A stretch of 64,000 bases of DNA. Origin: Odiellus spinosus. Lineage: Eukaryota; Arthropoda; Arachnida; Opiliones; Phalangiidae. Below, piece by piece: positions 1 to 13,959 of this stretch. Each line of letters opens with the position of its first letter. The stretch's first letter is position 1. The translations under genes and the position numbers were made by a program. The DNA is taken from NCBI GenBank assembly GCA_963920705.1, contig OY987237.1:9640601-9704600 (forward strand). Reading direction: 5' to 3'. Below the pieces are notes generated by a model, which saw nothing but the letters and a program-made list of their open reading frames with translations, was not told the origin of the DNA and made no database searches.

Positions 1-859
1 TTAGAAGGGGTTTTGCGTATGCGTGGTGGGCAACCTAATGCCATTTACAAGCTAGAAACCAACACTATTGCGTGTAGAAACCTTTGGTTTTTTTTATGGA
101 AAATGGAATTTATTTTGAAACGGCAATTTGAAACTACACTCCTAGTTTTAAGATATTGTGTTGGCATCTAGGTGTTAAAAACTTACTAAACTTACTAAGT
201 GTTAGAAACATTTAAAGATAAATAACTGGGTCTATGCCCTTTCTGTTCTGTCCACATATCAGAATTTTTTTCTACAGTTTAATGTGTAGTGTAATAATTT
301 CCTACCATTCCGAAAACTTACTTTACTCAGGGTTTTGAAAGGCTTTGTAATAATTCAATTTAAAGCCCCAAAGAATTAAAATGTGACGTCATGTTTGATA
401 AAATCCATCCCTTCCCTCGCCAGAGAAAATAGCTAATAGAGTGTGACGTAGCCCCCTATAAGAAATATACCATCGTGTTGAGCGCGAAATATTCTACAAA
501 ATGGTATTATTTACCCAAAACTATTCAAGATTTAGCATATTTTTAAATGTACAAATAATTAATAGATAAGCCTATTTTATGTATAAATTTATGTCTGCAT
601 ATATGGTATCAACAAATCATAATTACATGCCTTTATACGGAACTCTTGTGCAATGAAAGAGGGGATCTCTCATAAAGGGCGGATGAAGGGAAAAATCAAG
701 AATTTTACTCCAATTTTACTTCTATGTGCCTAGTAAAACATTCAGGAAGTGCCTCTGAATTTGGCACACATTTAAAAAGATTCTAGTATTAGAAACAAAT
801 TAATAGAATGAGAAGTATATCCAACCAGACTCAATCCCTACTGTACACGGTCTTAGTCT

Positions 860-935
860 CAAGTTTCTGTTGATCGTATTGTTAGTTACTACTTTCGAAT
901 GCACTGTTTGCCATTAGAGGACGATTATGAACGCC
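860..935. repeat. Single-arm remnant of foldback element (6203 family)
   Basis: The motif TTGTTAGTTACTACTTT followed by GCC(A/G)TTAGAGGACG recurs here and in the right arm of the foldback element at 6203-6351. Only one arm is present, so this looks like a truncated copy. Confidence 0.5.
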
Positions 936-3900
936 AGATTTTGTTATACATCTTTTTCTTTTAAGAAAAGTTAATTGTCGTAGACTGCGTTGTCACTTCC
1001 TGAATTGAAACAAGCCTTATTTTTAGTAGAACTTTTATAAGAAAAATAACTAGATTTTTCCTCTTCATCCTCCATTTAAAGTTCATTATTACGTACCTTC
1101 ATACGTTATGAAAAGCTTACAAAAAGTCTCGACAATTGATATTAATTTTACAAAAAAAAAACCTAAACTTCTCGTCCCACGACCCTCATATTCGTAAAAA
1201 GAAACGACCAGAAGGACATTGTCCTCGTATTATAAATAATTTATACCAGCAGATTTTTATATCTAAAAGGGATTACGTATAATATATTAAACGTAATAAA
1301 AGAAAAAGGACCATTTTGGATCGTTCATCATGGGCGCGGATTGCAGCCTGTGGCTATATTTAACATTAGCTACCTCGTAGCGGCGCACTCTTTTAAATGG
1401 ATATATGAAGACCCTACGGGCACACAACGATAGCCCTTTTATACCAGAACACATTTGTAACCCCTATGATAGAGTACAACACAATTGGGAAATAGCGTTT
1501 AAATAATCGGGTTTTCATGTAACTCTTTTGTCCTTTTAAACAAGAGAGCTACGGTCAAAGCGGTGTTTTTAAACCCTTTAAAACTTTAAGGGGTTTTAGT
1601 TTGACATTACTTTGTAGGAATCCTGGTCAAATACTCATATAAATAATTAGTGGCAGATACCGCCCTCTATAAGCGCTAGTAACGACTTGAAAAATTTTAA
1701 TCGTCTAAAGAACCAAGAAGAGAATATTTTAGCGAAACTATTTTTTCAGACCGACTTGCGCGCTTTAAATGGGCTACCCTCAAAGGAATTCAGGGAGCAG
1801 GGGAGTAGAAAATTTGGGAATGAGAAAGGGAGAGTTGAACTTCGCATGGCGTTGGAGGGCTGCTTCTTTAATCTATATACGCCTGATATTACTTACGCTT
1901 ATAGATGGTTCACCGTGAAAGACTAAATTTATGAGCTTTAAGATCAGCCGATAATTCCCCCAAATATTTCCATATTTTGAGTATTTTATTGGCTTGATAA
2001 TCTTGTTTCATTCTATCTCAAATTTTCTTAGCTCAAAGAAGGGAGGATTGTGGCGTTTATGATGTAGTTTGAGATTGTCGTCGCCCAGGGGATGATCCCC
2101 GGGATCGTTAAGGAGGCGGGATTGTCGCCTTTAAAGTCCCAGGCTTAATCCCCATCCATCCTGACTTCAATAGAAGTTGAGGCCCGAAACCCCCATCGGG
2201 TTAGAAGCAAAGTCTCATCTCATCTTATTCTCCTATACCAATATTCTAGCTATGGGGCTTGATTAAACGATGTAGTTGGGAAAATTCTGGTAGGTCCAAG
2301 GAGATTTAATCGCCTTCCCGTCGCGTCCTTATAATTTCACCACAGTGACCGTTCTTTCAGTTATTATTAATAAGTAAAGTTACTTTCTACGGCGCGATTT
2401 AATTCTCTATATTATGAAGTCCAATCAATCATTAGGCATTACCTTTAGATTAAGTTGAGGGTTTAAGACAGATGTTAAACATCTTAGAGGAATATAGTAC
2501 ACTCTAAAAATTACTGTTGGTGATTACCAGCTGGCAAAAATTACTATGGAACCTCTGTATAAATACAGTTAATTTACAGGATCTCATTACTTTTTACCAC
2601 AAAAAATTCCTGTATTGGAATTTACTCGTTAAATTGTTCAAAGGGAATCGGTAGGAACTCTTCTTCGACATGAAGTTAAACATTTTAAATAAATCCTTCT
2701 CGAGTGAGAGAAATCAACATTTCCAGCTTTTTGAAATTGTTATACCTTTCATATTTGTCACAATATAGTGTGTGAGAGATTGGTCCACTTAGGACAATTA
2801 AACTATACATTAAAGATTTTTTCGGGAAAAAAAAAAGCTGTTTTGAGCGATCTTTCTGTCAAGACTTAACCCAGATAATAAATTGTTTTTACTTTATCGA
2901 TTGGAGTAAAGTTTCGTTAAAATTTCGAGTAAAATTTCCGATGTATTTATTACTAAGGTCACTGACCTGGAGGAAATTGTTAATTAAGCTTAGATGATAT
3001 ACATTTCATTGTTTAGTCATATTTATACATGTATAGTAGAAAGATAAATCTAATACAATTTAATTTCAACCTCAACAAAGAGGTAACTGTATTTAAAAAA
3101 ATTTGGGGGTAATTTGAATTTCGTAATCACAATATCATTAAATTAGATTTAACCAGTTTCTAAAATATTACAAAATAAGTTTCACATTTTCGAAGTGATT
3201 GATTTTTTTTCACCAACTGTATGATCACTTAATATATACGATTAAGTCATCAAACTACCATAATTAACATATCGTGCACGTTAAAACTGGTGAAACTGCA
3301 CGTCAGAAGCATCGAGAAACATTGATTGAAAACCAATTCGATTTTACGTAGCTGATTCAAATTAAAAAAAAAAAAAACATGTCGTTTTTCCGGTCATTTC
3401 AAAATAGCTGTTAATGTCCGTTCGCGATTACCCTTATAACAAATGACAAATTATGTACTGGTTTATATAAGGAATGATTGATAAGTTTGAAACAAACCAC
3501 CCGCCCCCTCTCTAGGGTTCCACTATATTGAATGTCATATCTCGAACAAAATTTACCCTTGTCAAGCCTGTTATATGAAGCGTGTCTTTCGTATACATAG
3601 TTGAACCCTACGTTATAGAAATCGGGTATATACATTTTTTTCTATAGCTAGATTTCTCGTTATGTATATGCGAGTTAAAGTACCTGGATTCAAGTGGAAA
3701 TTACTAGGTTTCGCGCTCTGCCGGCCACGAGCCCATCATCAACGAAAAAAAGTCCTATTATGAACTTTAAAGTGATCGCGAATGCTAAAATTTTTAACGA
3801 GAGATAAATCAGTTACTGATTTCGACATGATTGACTAAATTACGCAGAGAATTCTGACCAGAATACGCCCCGAATTCTGACCATCAAGATTACCGAGTAT

Positions 3901-5299
3901 CAGTTCTAGAAGGATTTTTAAAATCTAGAAGCTTTATTTTCTATAAATCCATAAAGTTTTCAAATAGAAAAATAAATTGAAACTCGATATTTATTCTAGT
4001 ATTCACGTTTTCTTTGCCTCCATTTCACCTAAAAGCAGCATTAGATATAACTACGCTTGCTCTTGGCGCGTACCTATTACTTCTTGGAGGTAACAAACCC
4101 TATAAAAACCGGGTTTAACTTTTGACTACACCGCGTAACAACTTTGAAATGAGTTCTAGAAATGATTGACGGATCAAAATATAACAAAAAATAAATTATT
4201 CCATAGGCTTTATAGTTTGATCATATTTTATGTTATTTTGCTTCAGAAATGAATGGCAATGCAGAGAGTGGCCAAAGCCCTTTTCGTTATAGACGAGGTT
4301 GTAGACCCTTCTTCTACGTTTGAACTTATGTATTATTAATATTTTTCTAGATAAAAGAGTAGTGGAGTCAGAGGAAGGGTGATATATATTTAAGTTAGAT
4401 TTAAAAAAATATTTCTTACAATTTATCTATTTGGTGAGTGTCAAATGAAAGAGAACTTTCTGGATTAAGTACTTAAGTCATTAAGTGACGGAGAATTGTT
4501 ATTTTTAGAAAATTGTAGATTTAATTTTAATTTTTGCGATAATTTTTCAATGGTTTGTATTATTTTGAATATATTTCAACTAGCTTTCCTAAAATGCTAC
4601 TCAAATTCTATTTGGAAGCGCAAAATAATGCAAGGCTTAAACATAAGTTGGTCGCTGTCTTTGTATGTTGAAAATATCCGCTGATTATTAATCGTGTTGA
4701 GATTCTCATTACGTGAGTGCAATTAATTTGGAGGAGCTAGGGCTAATTCTGGGCGGCGCTTGGTGCTTTTTTTTTTTTTTTTTTTTCGTTTGTGGTAGCG
4801 CTAATCGTCTTTATATACCGTCTTTCAGCTTGTGATTAGGACGGCACCTCGCAACAAAATAGGACAAATAAGCTTTTCAGCCTTAATTAACGTTGAACTA
4901 TACGAATGTGAAGATGGGGAAAAAAGTGTGCGATACAAAAACCCGATGGAGAGTCACGTAATTTCTTAATGTATCTCTAATGGTATATCTTCAGGATTTT
5001 GCTTCGTGTTGTACATACTGTATATATTTTTCCAAAGAATGACCCTCTCTGACCCTCGCGTCTAGGCTTTATAATCGGAACAAAAAGGGTGAAGTGAGAC
5101 TGCGATGACCTCCTTATAACCTTTAGTGTTTTGTATAGTTTTATAACTAAAGGCGTATAGGATTTTAGATTTATTTATCTTTATGTTTGAGGTGACTTAT
5201 ATCTTGGATTAATAATAGAAGCTGACTCTTATATATATCACTCGACTCCTTCAAAAGAAGTCCAATGATGTACGCGACTAACGTTTTCCTTGACACTCT

Positions 5300-5625
5300 A
5301 TTTTACCCGGAAAATAGCCTTATAGCTGGATTCTTGGAGATCCTGAATTTCTTCGCATTGAAGAGTCATCGACCAATGAGCAAAGGCCCGTCGTTAAGGC
5401 GAGATCTCCACTCGACTTCCAACGACATTCGATTGGTCGTTGACCCTTCAATGCGAAGAAATTCAGGATCTCCATGAATCCAGGTAAGTTTTAAATTTAT
5501 TTCTAGTTTAATACTGGTTTGTATTTTTTGTTTTACCAGTGGATTAGACATATTTAAATGATAAGGAATCGATAAAAAAATCATTCTTTGTTAGGTTCCA
5601 TTCTTCATTTGAAGAATTTCAAAAC
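5300..5625. mobile_element. Degraded piggyBac-like MITE (family A, copy 1)
   Basis: The centre is a large inverted repeat: GGAGATCCTGAATTTCTTCG near 5336 is mirrored by CGAAGAAATTCAGGATCTCC near 5455, and CGACCAATGAGCAAAGG pairs imperfectly with the CGATTGGTCGTTGACCC side. The right outer arm (TTTATTTCTAGTTTAATA ... GGAATCGATAAAAAAATCA ... TTAGGTTCCATTC) matches the better preserved copy at 15974-16418. The left outer arm is largely lost. There is no transposase frame. Confidence 0.7.
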
Positions 5626-6202
5626 AGTAACTAACAAACAAGTTGCCCGTCTGCCAATTTTCTACCCATAGCAACAACGCACGAGGTTTGACCCTTTCTA
5701 CGAAGTGTGACTCCCTTTATTTCTACGAAACATGCAGATTTAGACTTTATTTTCGTGTACATAACATTTGATTTTAGTGTTATATATGTGGGGTGTAACC
5801 TGGTTATCCACGAATATTATTTTTACTGTTTTTTTGGGCGTATTTTTTATTATAATATTTGTTTGTCTTGAATGTATGATCTTTCACGTACGCCTCACGT
5901 ATATCTTTAACCTGACCAAGGCCTTTTCAAATACGTTGTAAATTTACATTTTTCAATCGAACAATTGGGTAGGAACCAGAGTTTTCATCTTCGAGAATTT
6001 TTATTATTGAAATTAAGTGAAACATTTATGGATGGGGCAAAATTCATTTAAGGAAATTAGTGAATTTTATTAATTTTTATTCTAGTAGTTTAGGTTATTT
6101 ATTATTATTATTATTATTTTTTTTTTGCCATAAACGAATACAATTTTATCTAATTGTCCTTTTGAATAATTAAAAAGAAAGCCGAATCGTCTTTGAATTA
6201 CC

Positions 6203-6351
6203 TAGCGTTTCAAAGCATCCTCTGAGGGCAAACAAAAGTAATTAACAAAACCTTGTGCGTGTCTGATATGAATAAAGAATCGACAGACGCTCACGTGGTT
6301 TTGTTAGTTACTACTTTTGCCTTTGCCGTTAGAGGACGCTAATTAACGCTA
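6203..6351. mobile_element. Short foldback (MITE-like) element
   Basis: Two arms of about 55 nt face each other: CCTCTGAGGGCAAACAAAAG with TAATTAACAAAACC on the left, and GGTTTTGTTAGTTACTACTT with GCCGTTAGAGGACGC on the right, ending in CTAGCG/CGCTAG-type sequence. It has no coding capacity. A related single arm lies at 860-935, so this is a dispersed family rather than a chance hairpin. Confidence 0.6.
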
Positions 6352-8919
6352 GTTTTTTATTATTCATCTTTACAGGAATACATGTTTCCATTATCTGCGG
6401 GTTAATAAGGGACAAATGTACGTGTGAATTTAATGTATGTACACAGATCAATGAAAACCTTGAACTCTTTAATTAGGAAGGGTGGGTTAATTTTACTGTT
6501 CCTATGCTAGGCAAAACGTTTAAGCTTTATAAAGTTAATAACCAAAATTTTAATTAACCCCAAATACTAATAATTGAGAGACTCTTGTTGTCTAAAACTT
6601 GTTTTTCGATAAAGTTTCTTTCGTTTAAGAAACTTGAAAAATGAAAGGAGTTTTTAAAAGTTTAGTTCTTTTGTTTAAAAATACTTTTTCTCTTATAGAG
6701 AGGGGGAAAATATAATCAAAGTTGATAAGTTATCATTATACACCCTAAAGTGCTTTTTTTATAGCACCCAGTACTATAGATGGCAGTCGTGACGTAAAGT
6801 CACGAACCTCTTTCCGAATTATATTATTATATGGACAAGTTAACCTTGTATTGTACGCGATATTGTTCAGTTTTTATAGCTAAACCCCTTTGTTTCCTTA
6901 CTAAGTTAAGTTGTACTTATCGCCGACTAGATTTAATATTCGCTATGTTGGAAAGTAATTTCTTTTACGCCGTTTTTTATACGTTTAGTAATAAATTATT
7001 TCCAATTTATTATCCTTGTTACGAAATTAAGTTTTTAAAGTGATTAATGTTTGGGACAGGCTTTGTGTTTGGAGGCTTTGAAATATTTGACGCATTTTTT
7101 TTTTTTGTTTCTCTGTTCTGGTTTTGTTAGAATTGAAACACCTAGGAGTATTTAAAACATACCACCCTTAGTGAGGAATGCATTCAAGGCTCCGAAATAA
7201 TTTAAACGTTCTTGTACAAGCTTAAATTTACTTTGAATAATATTTAGACGCATAATTCTTCAATTCAAATCGACTCATCAGAGAGTAATGTAGAAGAACC
7301 TTTTCATGATGTAAACATTTAAATTTAAATGCGTTTTTACTCTCTGCTAGACTTATTCAAGCATTGTTTAAGTTCTACGTTTTAAATTTAACGAAATGGT
7401 AGGCGTAATATTTCTCATCTTACCCTTCTTAAGACGTATATTTTCTACTTCCTTGCATTCGAAAAATAAATTTATACCTCGTCTTATTTCGCCTTTGGTT
7501 TGGCGGGAAAAAAATCAATATTGCGAAGCCCCGTTAGGAAGAAAAGAGTCTGCGCTCGCGTATAACACGTACTTTTCTATATAGGCTTAACTTCGTATTA
7601 AACCTACAGAGCAGACTGCCACCAGACTCATCGAATAAAGTTGAGTTCTTGTCTACCCGGAGGCGCCACTTGCCTCGTAGGTTCGCGCCCTTTAAAGTTT
7701 CCCCTATTATTGACAGAATGCTTCCTGCAATCCTGCTCCGCGTATACTCGGCTCTCGGAGAAAGCCAATTTCTTAACTGGATCGTTTACCCACCCACTTC
7801 TCCATCTTCTACTACAAAAAGACCGAGCTTGTCATACTTCCCCGCACTTTAAGCGGTTAGTTGCATTATTTATGGTAGAATCTATGAAGTAAAACCAGAC
7901 GAAGATTATCCCTAATTACTTGTAATTGTGTAAGATTTCCCATTTTGTATTTGGCTTGCCTATTGTATGGATCTGCTTATTTCCCATGTTAGCTCGAAAA
8001 AAGTACCTAATAATTCCTTAATTAGGAGGCTTTATGAACGCTAACATAAGTACATATGTGTGGCAACGTGTTCCCGATAGAAGTAAGAGCCTGAGCAATA
8101 ATCGAGATAGCTCCAGATTTACATTCCTTTACAAGGTGACCAGAAACTAAAACTTTTCTGTCAATATCTGTTGAACGGATGCACTATGTCATAAAAATTC
8201 AATATACCAAATTTTACTAAAAAATATTCAACCATTTTCTAGTAAAGAAGATTTTAAATTCGCTTTTTACCCTGTTTTTTTCGGGAAAAAATTGGAAAGG
8301 GGAGTGCATGTCTAAACTTTCCCGCCAGAATTGTAGCTACAGGATATCTTTCGAATAAAGCGCGCGAATTTACGCTCGTGAGATGATCACTTTAATTTAA
8401 TGAACGGGGACAATTATGGAGGAGAGTTATTTCTTTCAATTCTTTGTAAATAGAAACTCCACGGGTTTAACTATCACTTTATTTCTCGAGCTATTTAAAT
8501 AGAAGCGTAATATTAAGACCTAGATAGGGCTTAAAGCATGGGCGTATCACGCTTCAACGCAGACGCCAGTCCATTTAACCTAAAAGCTTCGTGTTATTTA
8601 TTCTTCTCGTTACGCCACCATGAACTTGATGGGTTTACTTATTCGTGATTAAATTAAAAATTGAGATTGGGATTTACTGGTATTTATTGAGTTAATCACG
8701 CTAGAAGCTAGAGAGATAGAAGGAAGTCTAGAGAGATTTTTTTACCGTTTTTATATTAACTGATGCGATGAAATGTTTGAGCGTTTTTATCCTGCACGTG
8801 TATGGCTTTAACGTGGTGCCGCTTAGTGCGGACAATCAAATTTTGGAACCATTTCTTTTGAAAAGCCAATTGAGTGAAATTTAAGACGAACTTATTCTCT
8901 TGAAGGGATGGGATCATCT

Positions 8920-9246
8920 TTTAGCAAGAATCCATTCAGGTTCCACAAGAATATAGGAGCATAGCTTTAGCCTCTGGTACCATCCTCCCAAACTTTGTAA
9001 CAAAAGTTCGTCTGCAATTTTCGCAACATTTGTACGCTTAGATCTTTTTTCGGTCGGCTCCATTTTTATTACCCAAAATATTATGTCAAGGTCGTTAGTG
9101 GCGCGGGTTAATAATATAATGTCAGGAGCGATTTACTTGAAAAATCGATTCGAAGCGGACGAACTTTTGCTACAAAGTTTGGGAGGATGGTTATTGAATC
9201 GCGGCCCTCCCATATTCTTATGGAACCTGAATGGATTCTTGCTTTT
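8920..9246. mobile_element. Foldback element with ~100-nt inverted arms
   Basis: The left arm begins TTAGCAAGAATCCATTCAGG (8921) and runs through ACCATCCTCCCAAACTTTGT. The right arm is its near-exact reverse complement (ACAAAGTTTGGGAGGATGGT to CCTGAATGGATTCTTGCT, ending near 9243). About 110 nt separates the arms. A diverged piece of the same arm (CTCTGGCACCATCCTC) occurs near 52073 in intron 1 of gene P4. This is a non-autonomous foldback transposon with no protein. Confidence 0.7.
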
Positions 9247-11339
9247 ATGGCATCTTTCGCTTTACTAAAGCTTTTCAAGGCTAATTCGCTAAGTGACCTG
9301 TGCAATATTGATTACATCAGTTTAATTAAGCCAAATTTTCATATTTCGGTTAATTAATAGTAGCAATGAAATCTAAGTAGTATAAAATAAAAATGTCGTC
9401 TATATCTTTATTTTGGAGGCCAATACTTCAACCATATTTTATTTGTAGATTAAATAACTATATTTGACAGTTTCACCACCCACGGAAAAGAATTTTAATA
9501 CAATTATCCTTGAACTTCAGATAAATTTAGTTAATTTCTTTAGATTATTAAGTTCGAATGGTGAAGCCAAGTTTGTATTGGGTGGTCTTGATTCTCGAAA
9601 GCCATTTAAATGGCGTCAAAAGTGACATTTATAATTCGTTTTATCGAAAAAAGGCTGAATATTTTAAAGTGAAATTTTCTAGGAAGGATTTCAAGATTAA
9701 ATTCTATCAGTTTAAGTATATTTTAAAAGAATATCCCCTTTTAAAGTCTTCCTAAAAGTGGTTAAATATATAATCTGTCAAAAATCGAATTACTATGTGT
9801 GGGTTTATCTTTCAACATTTTAAACAGTTATCTTAAATGATAATCTAATGTTTAAACGTGACCCTTTAATATGGTTAAATTTATTCTGTGAGATTTTCTA
9901 AAAAACATTCTTAAGATGAGTTTTCACTTACTATTTCTTCTCACTTATACTGTAATGTTTAACATCAACCATTTAATCCTCCTTAGTATTTCATATTACA
10001 ACTTCTCTTGAACAGAAGTATTGGATGAAGACAATAAAATAATGCTTAAAAACGAGTTAGACCCAGCAAAAACTGTGACGGCGCCAGGATTTTTTAAGGG
10101 CTAGGCTAACAGGTCTTCCTGGGGCCATAGCGAATGGCGGACCCTGATTAAAATATGTTATATTGAAAATATACAAATTTTTTTAGAATTTAAAGAAACA
10201 ATTTAATTTTATTTCAAAGCTAAAGCCAAGAGAACTAATTTTCTCACTACTTTTTCCCAATTGTTGTTTCAAATTTACACACAATTTAATTGAATCTTAA
10301 CATGATTTTCAAAATATAGCCAAAAAAACTTGGATTATTAAGATCAAAACACATTATTCTAACTAGATGCTCAAATTTGGAAAAATTTCAATCTCTTCTA
10401 CCATTTTTTGATCGAATTTTACACTATTTTTCCCTCTACATCATTCAATCAAAATATAGGCAAGAAAACTTGAATTAAAACTAGTAATACCCATTTTTAA
10501 CTATAGATTTTAGACTTTTGTTAAATTAGCACACCCTTTCGAATTAATGGAACTTGTTTCTTTACGTCATGCTCCTTTTAAGGCAGAAACTCTACAGTCA
10601 GTCATTTAAAAAAGATAAAGAAGTTAAATATCGCGTGACAATATTTATGATGGTTAAAACTTGACCTCTAAGGGCGAAACTCCGTGAAATAAACCGCTAA
10701 TTATTTGGGAAAACTATTTTAATTTCTTCACGCTAACACCCGCGAATGAAGAAAAATTTTCCACTCTTTAAAAATGCGAAAAGAAACGTATTTGACCTTT
10801 AGGAGAATTTTTGTAAAACTGTTTTAATGCCTAAATGGTGACAACCTTACTTTAATAAATTAATAATTCTGTACTAAATTTGATTGGCCGGCAATCAAAA
10901 TTGGAAGCAAAATTTAATTTCACGGTAATTAATGTTCAGGATTTTTATTTTTATTTAATTTTCCCAAATGATTTATAGAGCTTTCGTTAATAAATCGTGA
11001 TTTTCGTGTGTAGCGTGAATATTTCGAAGGGAATTAAAGGGAATGTGTAAGCTTAAATTTCAACTTCAGATAACCAGTTTCTTCAATAAGTAAAATATAT
11101 TATTATTGAATTTAATGACGAATTTTTACTTTAAATTTGTTTATATTTGAATTTCAATACGCGAAAAAAACTTGGCACAATAATAGATAAAGTTTTTGTC
11201 TGTATATAATATTTATATAAACATTCTTCAATAAGTAAAGAATATTTTATTCTAATTTCGGTGTTTAAGTTTTAAGTTTCAACGAAGAGATGCAGTCGTC
11301 CAATAGCAGTATTCCCAATTCGGGCGCATTTCTTAATCT

Positions 11340-11459
11340 AAACCAAACTTCAGAAATTAATTTAAGCAACTGAAACGTGTGAAATTAATTCTGGAATACG
11401 TTTTTTGTCACGGTCAATCCGAAAATAAATTCAAAAGGTTTTCCATATTTAGCTCAAAA
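11340..11459 (+). repeat. Truncated copy of the long-inverted-repeat element arm
   Basis: Sequence such as CAGAAATTAATTTAAGCAAC and CCGAAAATAAATTCAAAAG, then TTTAGCTC, parallels the left arm at 24792-24999. It abuts the start of the 290-bp MITE at 11459, so one element probably inserted into or beside the other. Confidence 0.5.
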
Positions 11460-11757
11460 GCTACGGTCACATTAGCATATCTTAATCGGTTTGAAATGAT
11501 AAAATCAAACCGATATTTAAATCGCCAGGAATCGTTTTAAGCCTCACGCGTTCACGCATTATCTTTATAAATCGATTTATTGTAGCTTCATCTATTGGTC
11601 GTTGAAACCGAATCGGTATGAATCTGGTTCCCGAAGCAGTTTCGAGAAATCGAATCAAATCGATTTGAGAAAAGACGGTTTCTCGTTCACACGACTCCAG
11701 CGAAACGTTTTGAAACCGTTTAAATCGATTCAGAGACCTAGTATGAACGCAATTATA
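11459..11757 (+). mobile_element. ~290-bp MITE, family B, copy 1
   Basis: It starts AGCTACGGTCACATTAGCAT and ends CCTAGTATGAACGC. The ends are imperfect terminal inverted repeats of about 40 nt, each carrying an ACTAG-like motif and a GTTTAAATCGATT-like block. Two further copies lie at 30165-30431 (opposite strand) and 43777-44054. There is no coding capacity. Confidence 0.75.
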
Positions 11758-13959
11758 GTTTCCCTTTAATCAAGACTGTTTTTCGGCCTTAACAGTACCG
11801 AACATTATAAACTCGTCACCACAGCGAGTAAAAATCATGGAAAACATTTTAATTTAATAGTTAGCACGATTTTTCGTGTTTTTCGTGATGATTCCATAAT
11901 CTTTATTTTAGAAACAGTACGCGCTTATGTTTAGTTTAAAGAGATAGTAACACGATTTCCTCAAATTCTAATTGGCTCTAATTTACGAAGAACCTAATTA
12001 ACTAAGCTGCGGCTTATGATCTCACCCTGAAAATAAATTATAAAGGGGCCTCGAAATGCTCGATAGTCCCAAATACTGCATTGGGCCTTAATCGAAAATC
12101 ATAGCCTTAACAAAATGATCAAGCCGATAATAATAGCACACCTCTTAGGGTTGTAAAGTCAATGGGGTCCCAATTAAGTTTCCAAGTTAACAAGTTTCGT
12201 TTTATTATAAAAAAGAGTGGCTTCCTCGTTAATAAATAACCCTTTTTATGTTTTCTCTTGGTTTTCTAATGAAAAAATGATTAAAAACAACGAAAGTATA
12301 GAGAAACACACATTCCGTTTGCCACATTCGCTTATTCAAGTTTTCAAAATATAAGTGCTTTTCTTGTTTTTCAAGTAATCATACGCGACGATATGTTTTT
12401 CGTCAATTCCAACGGCGGCTAAGTCGCAACGAATGTAATACCTACACCCTTGCACCATAGGGAAGGTGTAGCTAAAAACGACCCCTATTTTAGCGAGTAC
12501 TTGTCTTACTTGACCCGGAGTGTTATATCGTTGTCGTGCTCTCCAGCTCTTTTAACACCATGCTTCGTGAATTTTTTTTTTTTTTTTTTTTTTTAACTAT
12601 TATTTTTCAAGTGCTCAGTGAAAAAGATATAATTTTGAAATTTTTTCCTATACTTTTATCATTTTTATTTCGTTTTTCTGTTGGGAGCTCTCAACCTTGA
12701 AACGAAAGCGAGATCTAGGCCGAATTACAGTCAATAAGAGGTCGATAAAGCTCTTATCAAACCTATGTTCTTCCTACACTAAGCTAGTATACACTTGAAA
12801 AACACCCACAATTTTGTACATTTTCAATAATACTCAAATATTTTCAAAGTTTAAAGGGATTATGTAACTACTTTTAGCTAAATTACCCGAAAAAAACATT
12901 GCGTGGCTTTAAAAGCAGATATTAAATGGCATAATCATATTCGTATGTAAAAAATGCATAATATCTGAAGATTAAATTCACGATCTTGGCTCGAAATCAA
13001 TTTGACAAGGCCCGAATCGAGTCAGGCTGCATCTAAAATGATGTCTGAAATGAGTTTTCGAGGATGTTATCACTCCGCTGAAAAATAACCAAAACGGCAA
13101 AACCAGTCGTAAAATAAGATATGTCAGCTAATTAAATTAAAATTACCTCTCAATACGAAATTCTTGTATATTATTTATATTATTTACGACTTTGGCACAA
13201 ACTTCAAATATACTTATTAAAATAAATCTGAATAATTAATTATAGTAATAAGACACTAATATCTTCGTATCCTTCAAGGATTTTAACTTTCATTATACTA
13301 GAATGGATGTAATTCCGGCTTACTTCAAAGACCTTTTGTTTTCCTAGAAGAAATATAATTTTCTAGTTTTGTTTTAGCCAAAAAAAAAAAAAAGTTAAAT
13401 CAGAAATCGCTTAGTGTCACGAATGTTCCATTAACTCTTTTTTTTTTTTTCAAATTAGACTTCTGTGGAAGTTCCTTTTTATTTTATTATTTTTTTGGTA
13501 AAACGATCCGTAAGTGACCCCTAGTGACTGCTCTTTTAAAGTACTAACCTATACCATACGCCCACACAAGAATTATCGTTAGCAATTTGATTATACCCGA
13601 CCTCGAATTTTTTTTTTTCTAACACTTCAATTTATATTGAAGAGATGGCGTGAACAGATCTATCCTCGCTTTCAAGGTTTCTTCAATTTAAAATTATTTT
13701 AAAGGAAATGTGATACGCGAAAATTTACTTTTAGATGGAATGCATTTAATGAATGGAAAGTCAGTGGTTAATGCAGAACTCATGGTGTTTTTATGTTACG
13801 GAAAAACTGTTCGATTCACCTTCTTTAAAAACTAGCTCAGCCATGAGATCTAAAAACATCCTATGATTAGTCTGCACGACGCCATATATCCCCAATTAAT
13901 TATTCATCAAACAAAAAGATACTTCACTCTATTTTTAATAATTTCAATCATTTGAACTT

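Larger units (their letters stand above)
1..13959. other. Gene-poor AT-rich region with repeats
   Basis: I find no convincing gene in this long stretch. Open frames are short, lack recognisable domains and are not bounded by consistent splice sites. It holds homopolymer tracts (T runs near 4770 and 12570), two foldback elements (6203-6351 and 8920-9246), a degraded piggyBac-like MITE (5300-5625), a copy of the 290-bp MITE family (11459-11757) and a truncated copy of the long-inverted-repeat element (11340-11459). A modestly more GC-rich patch at about 7600-7860 has no identifiable coding content. Small exons of an unknown gene could have escaped notice. Confidence 0.55.

Noticed and set aside
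1687-1926. 79-codon frame near the left end
   Set aside because: It starts with TTG, has no known domain, no splice context and no similarity to anything I recognise.
7641-7892. Two overlapping plus-strand frames in a GC-richer patch
   Set aside because: The frames overlap in different registers and neither has a recognisable domain or splice structure. Base composition alone explains the lack of stops.
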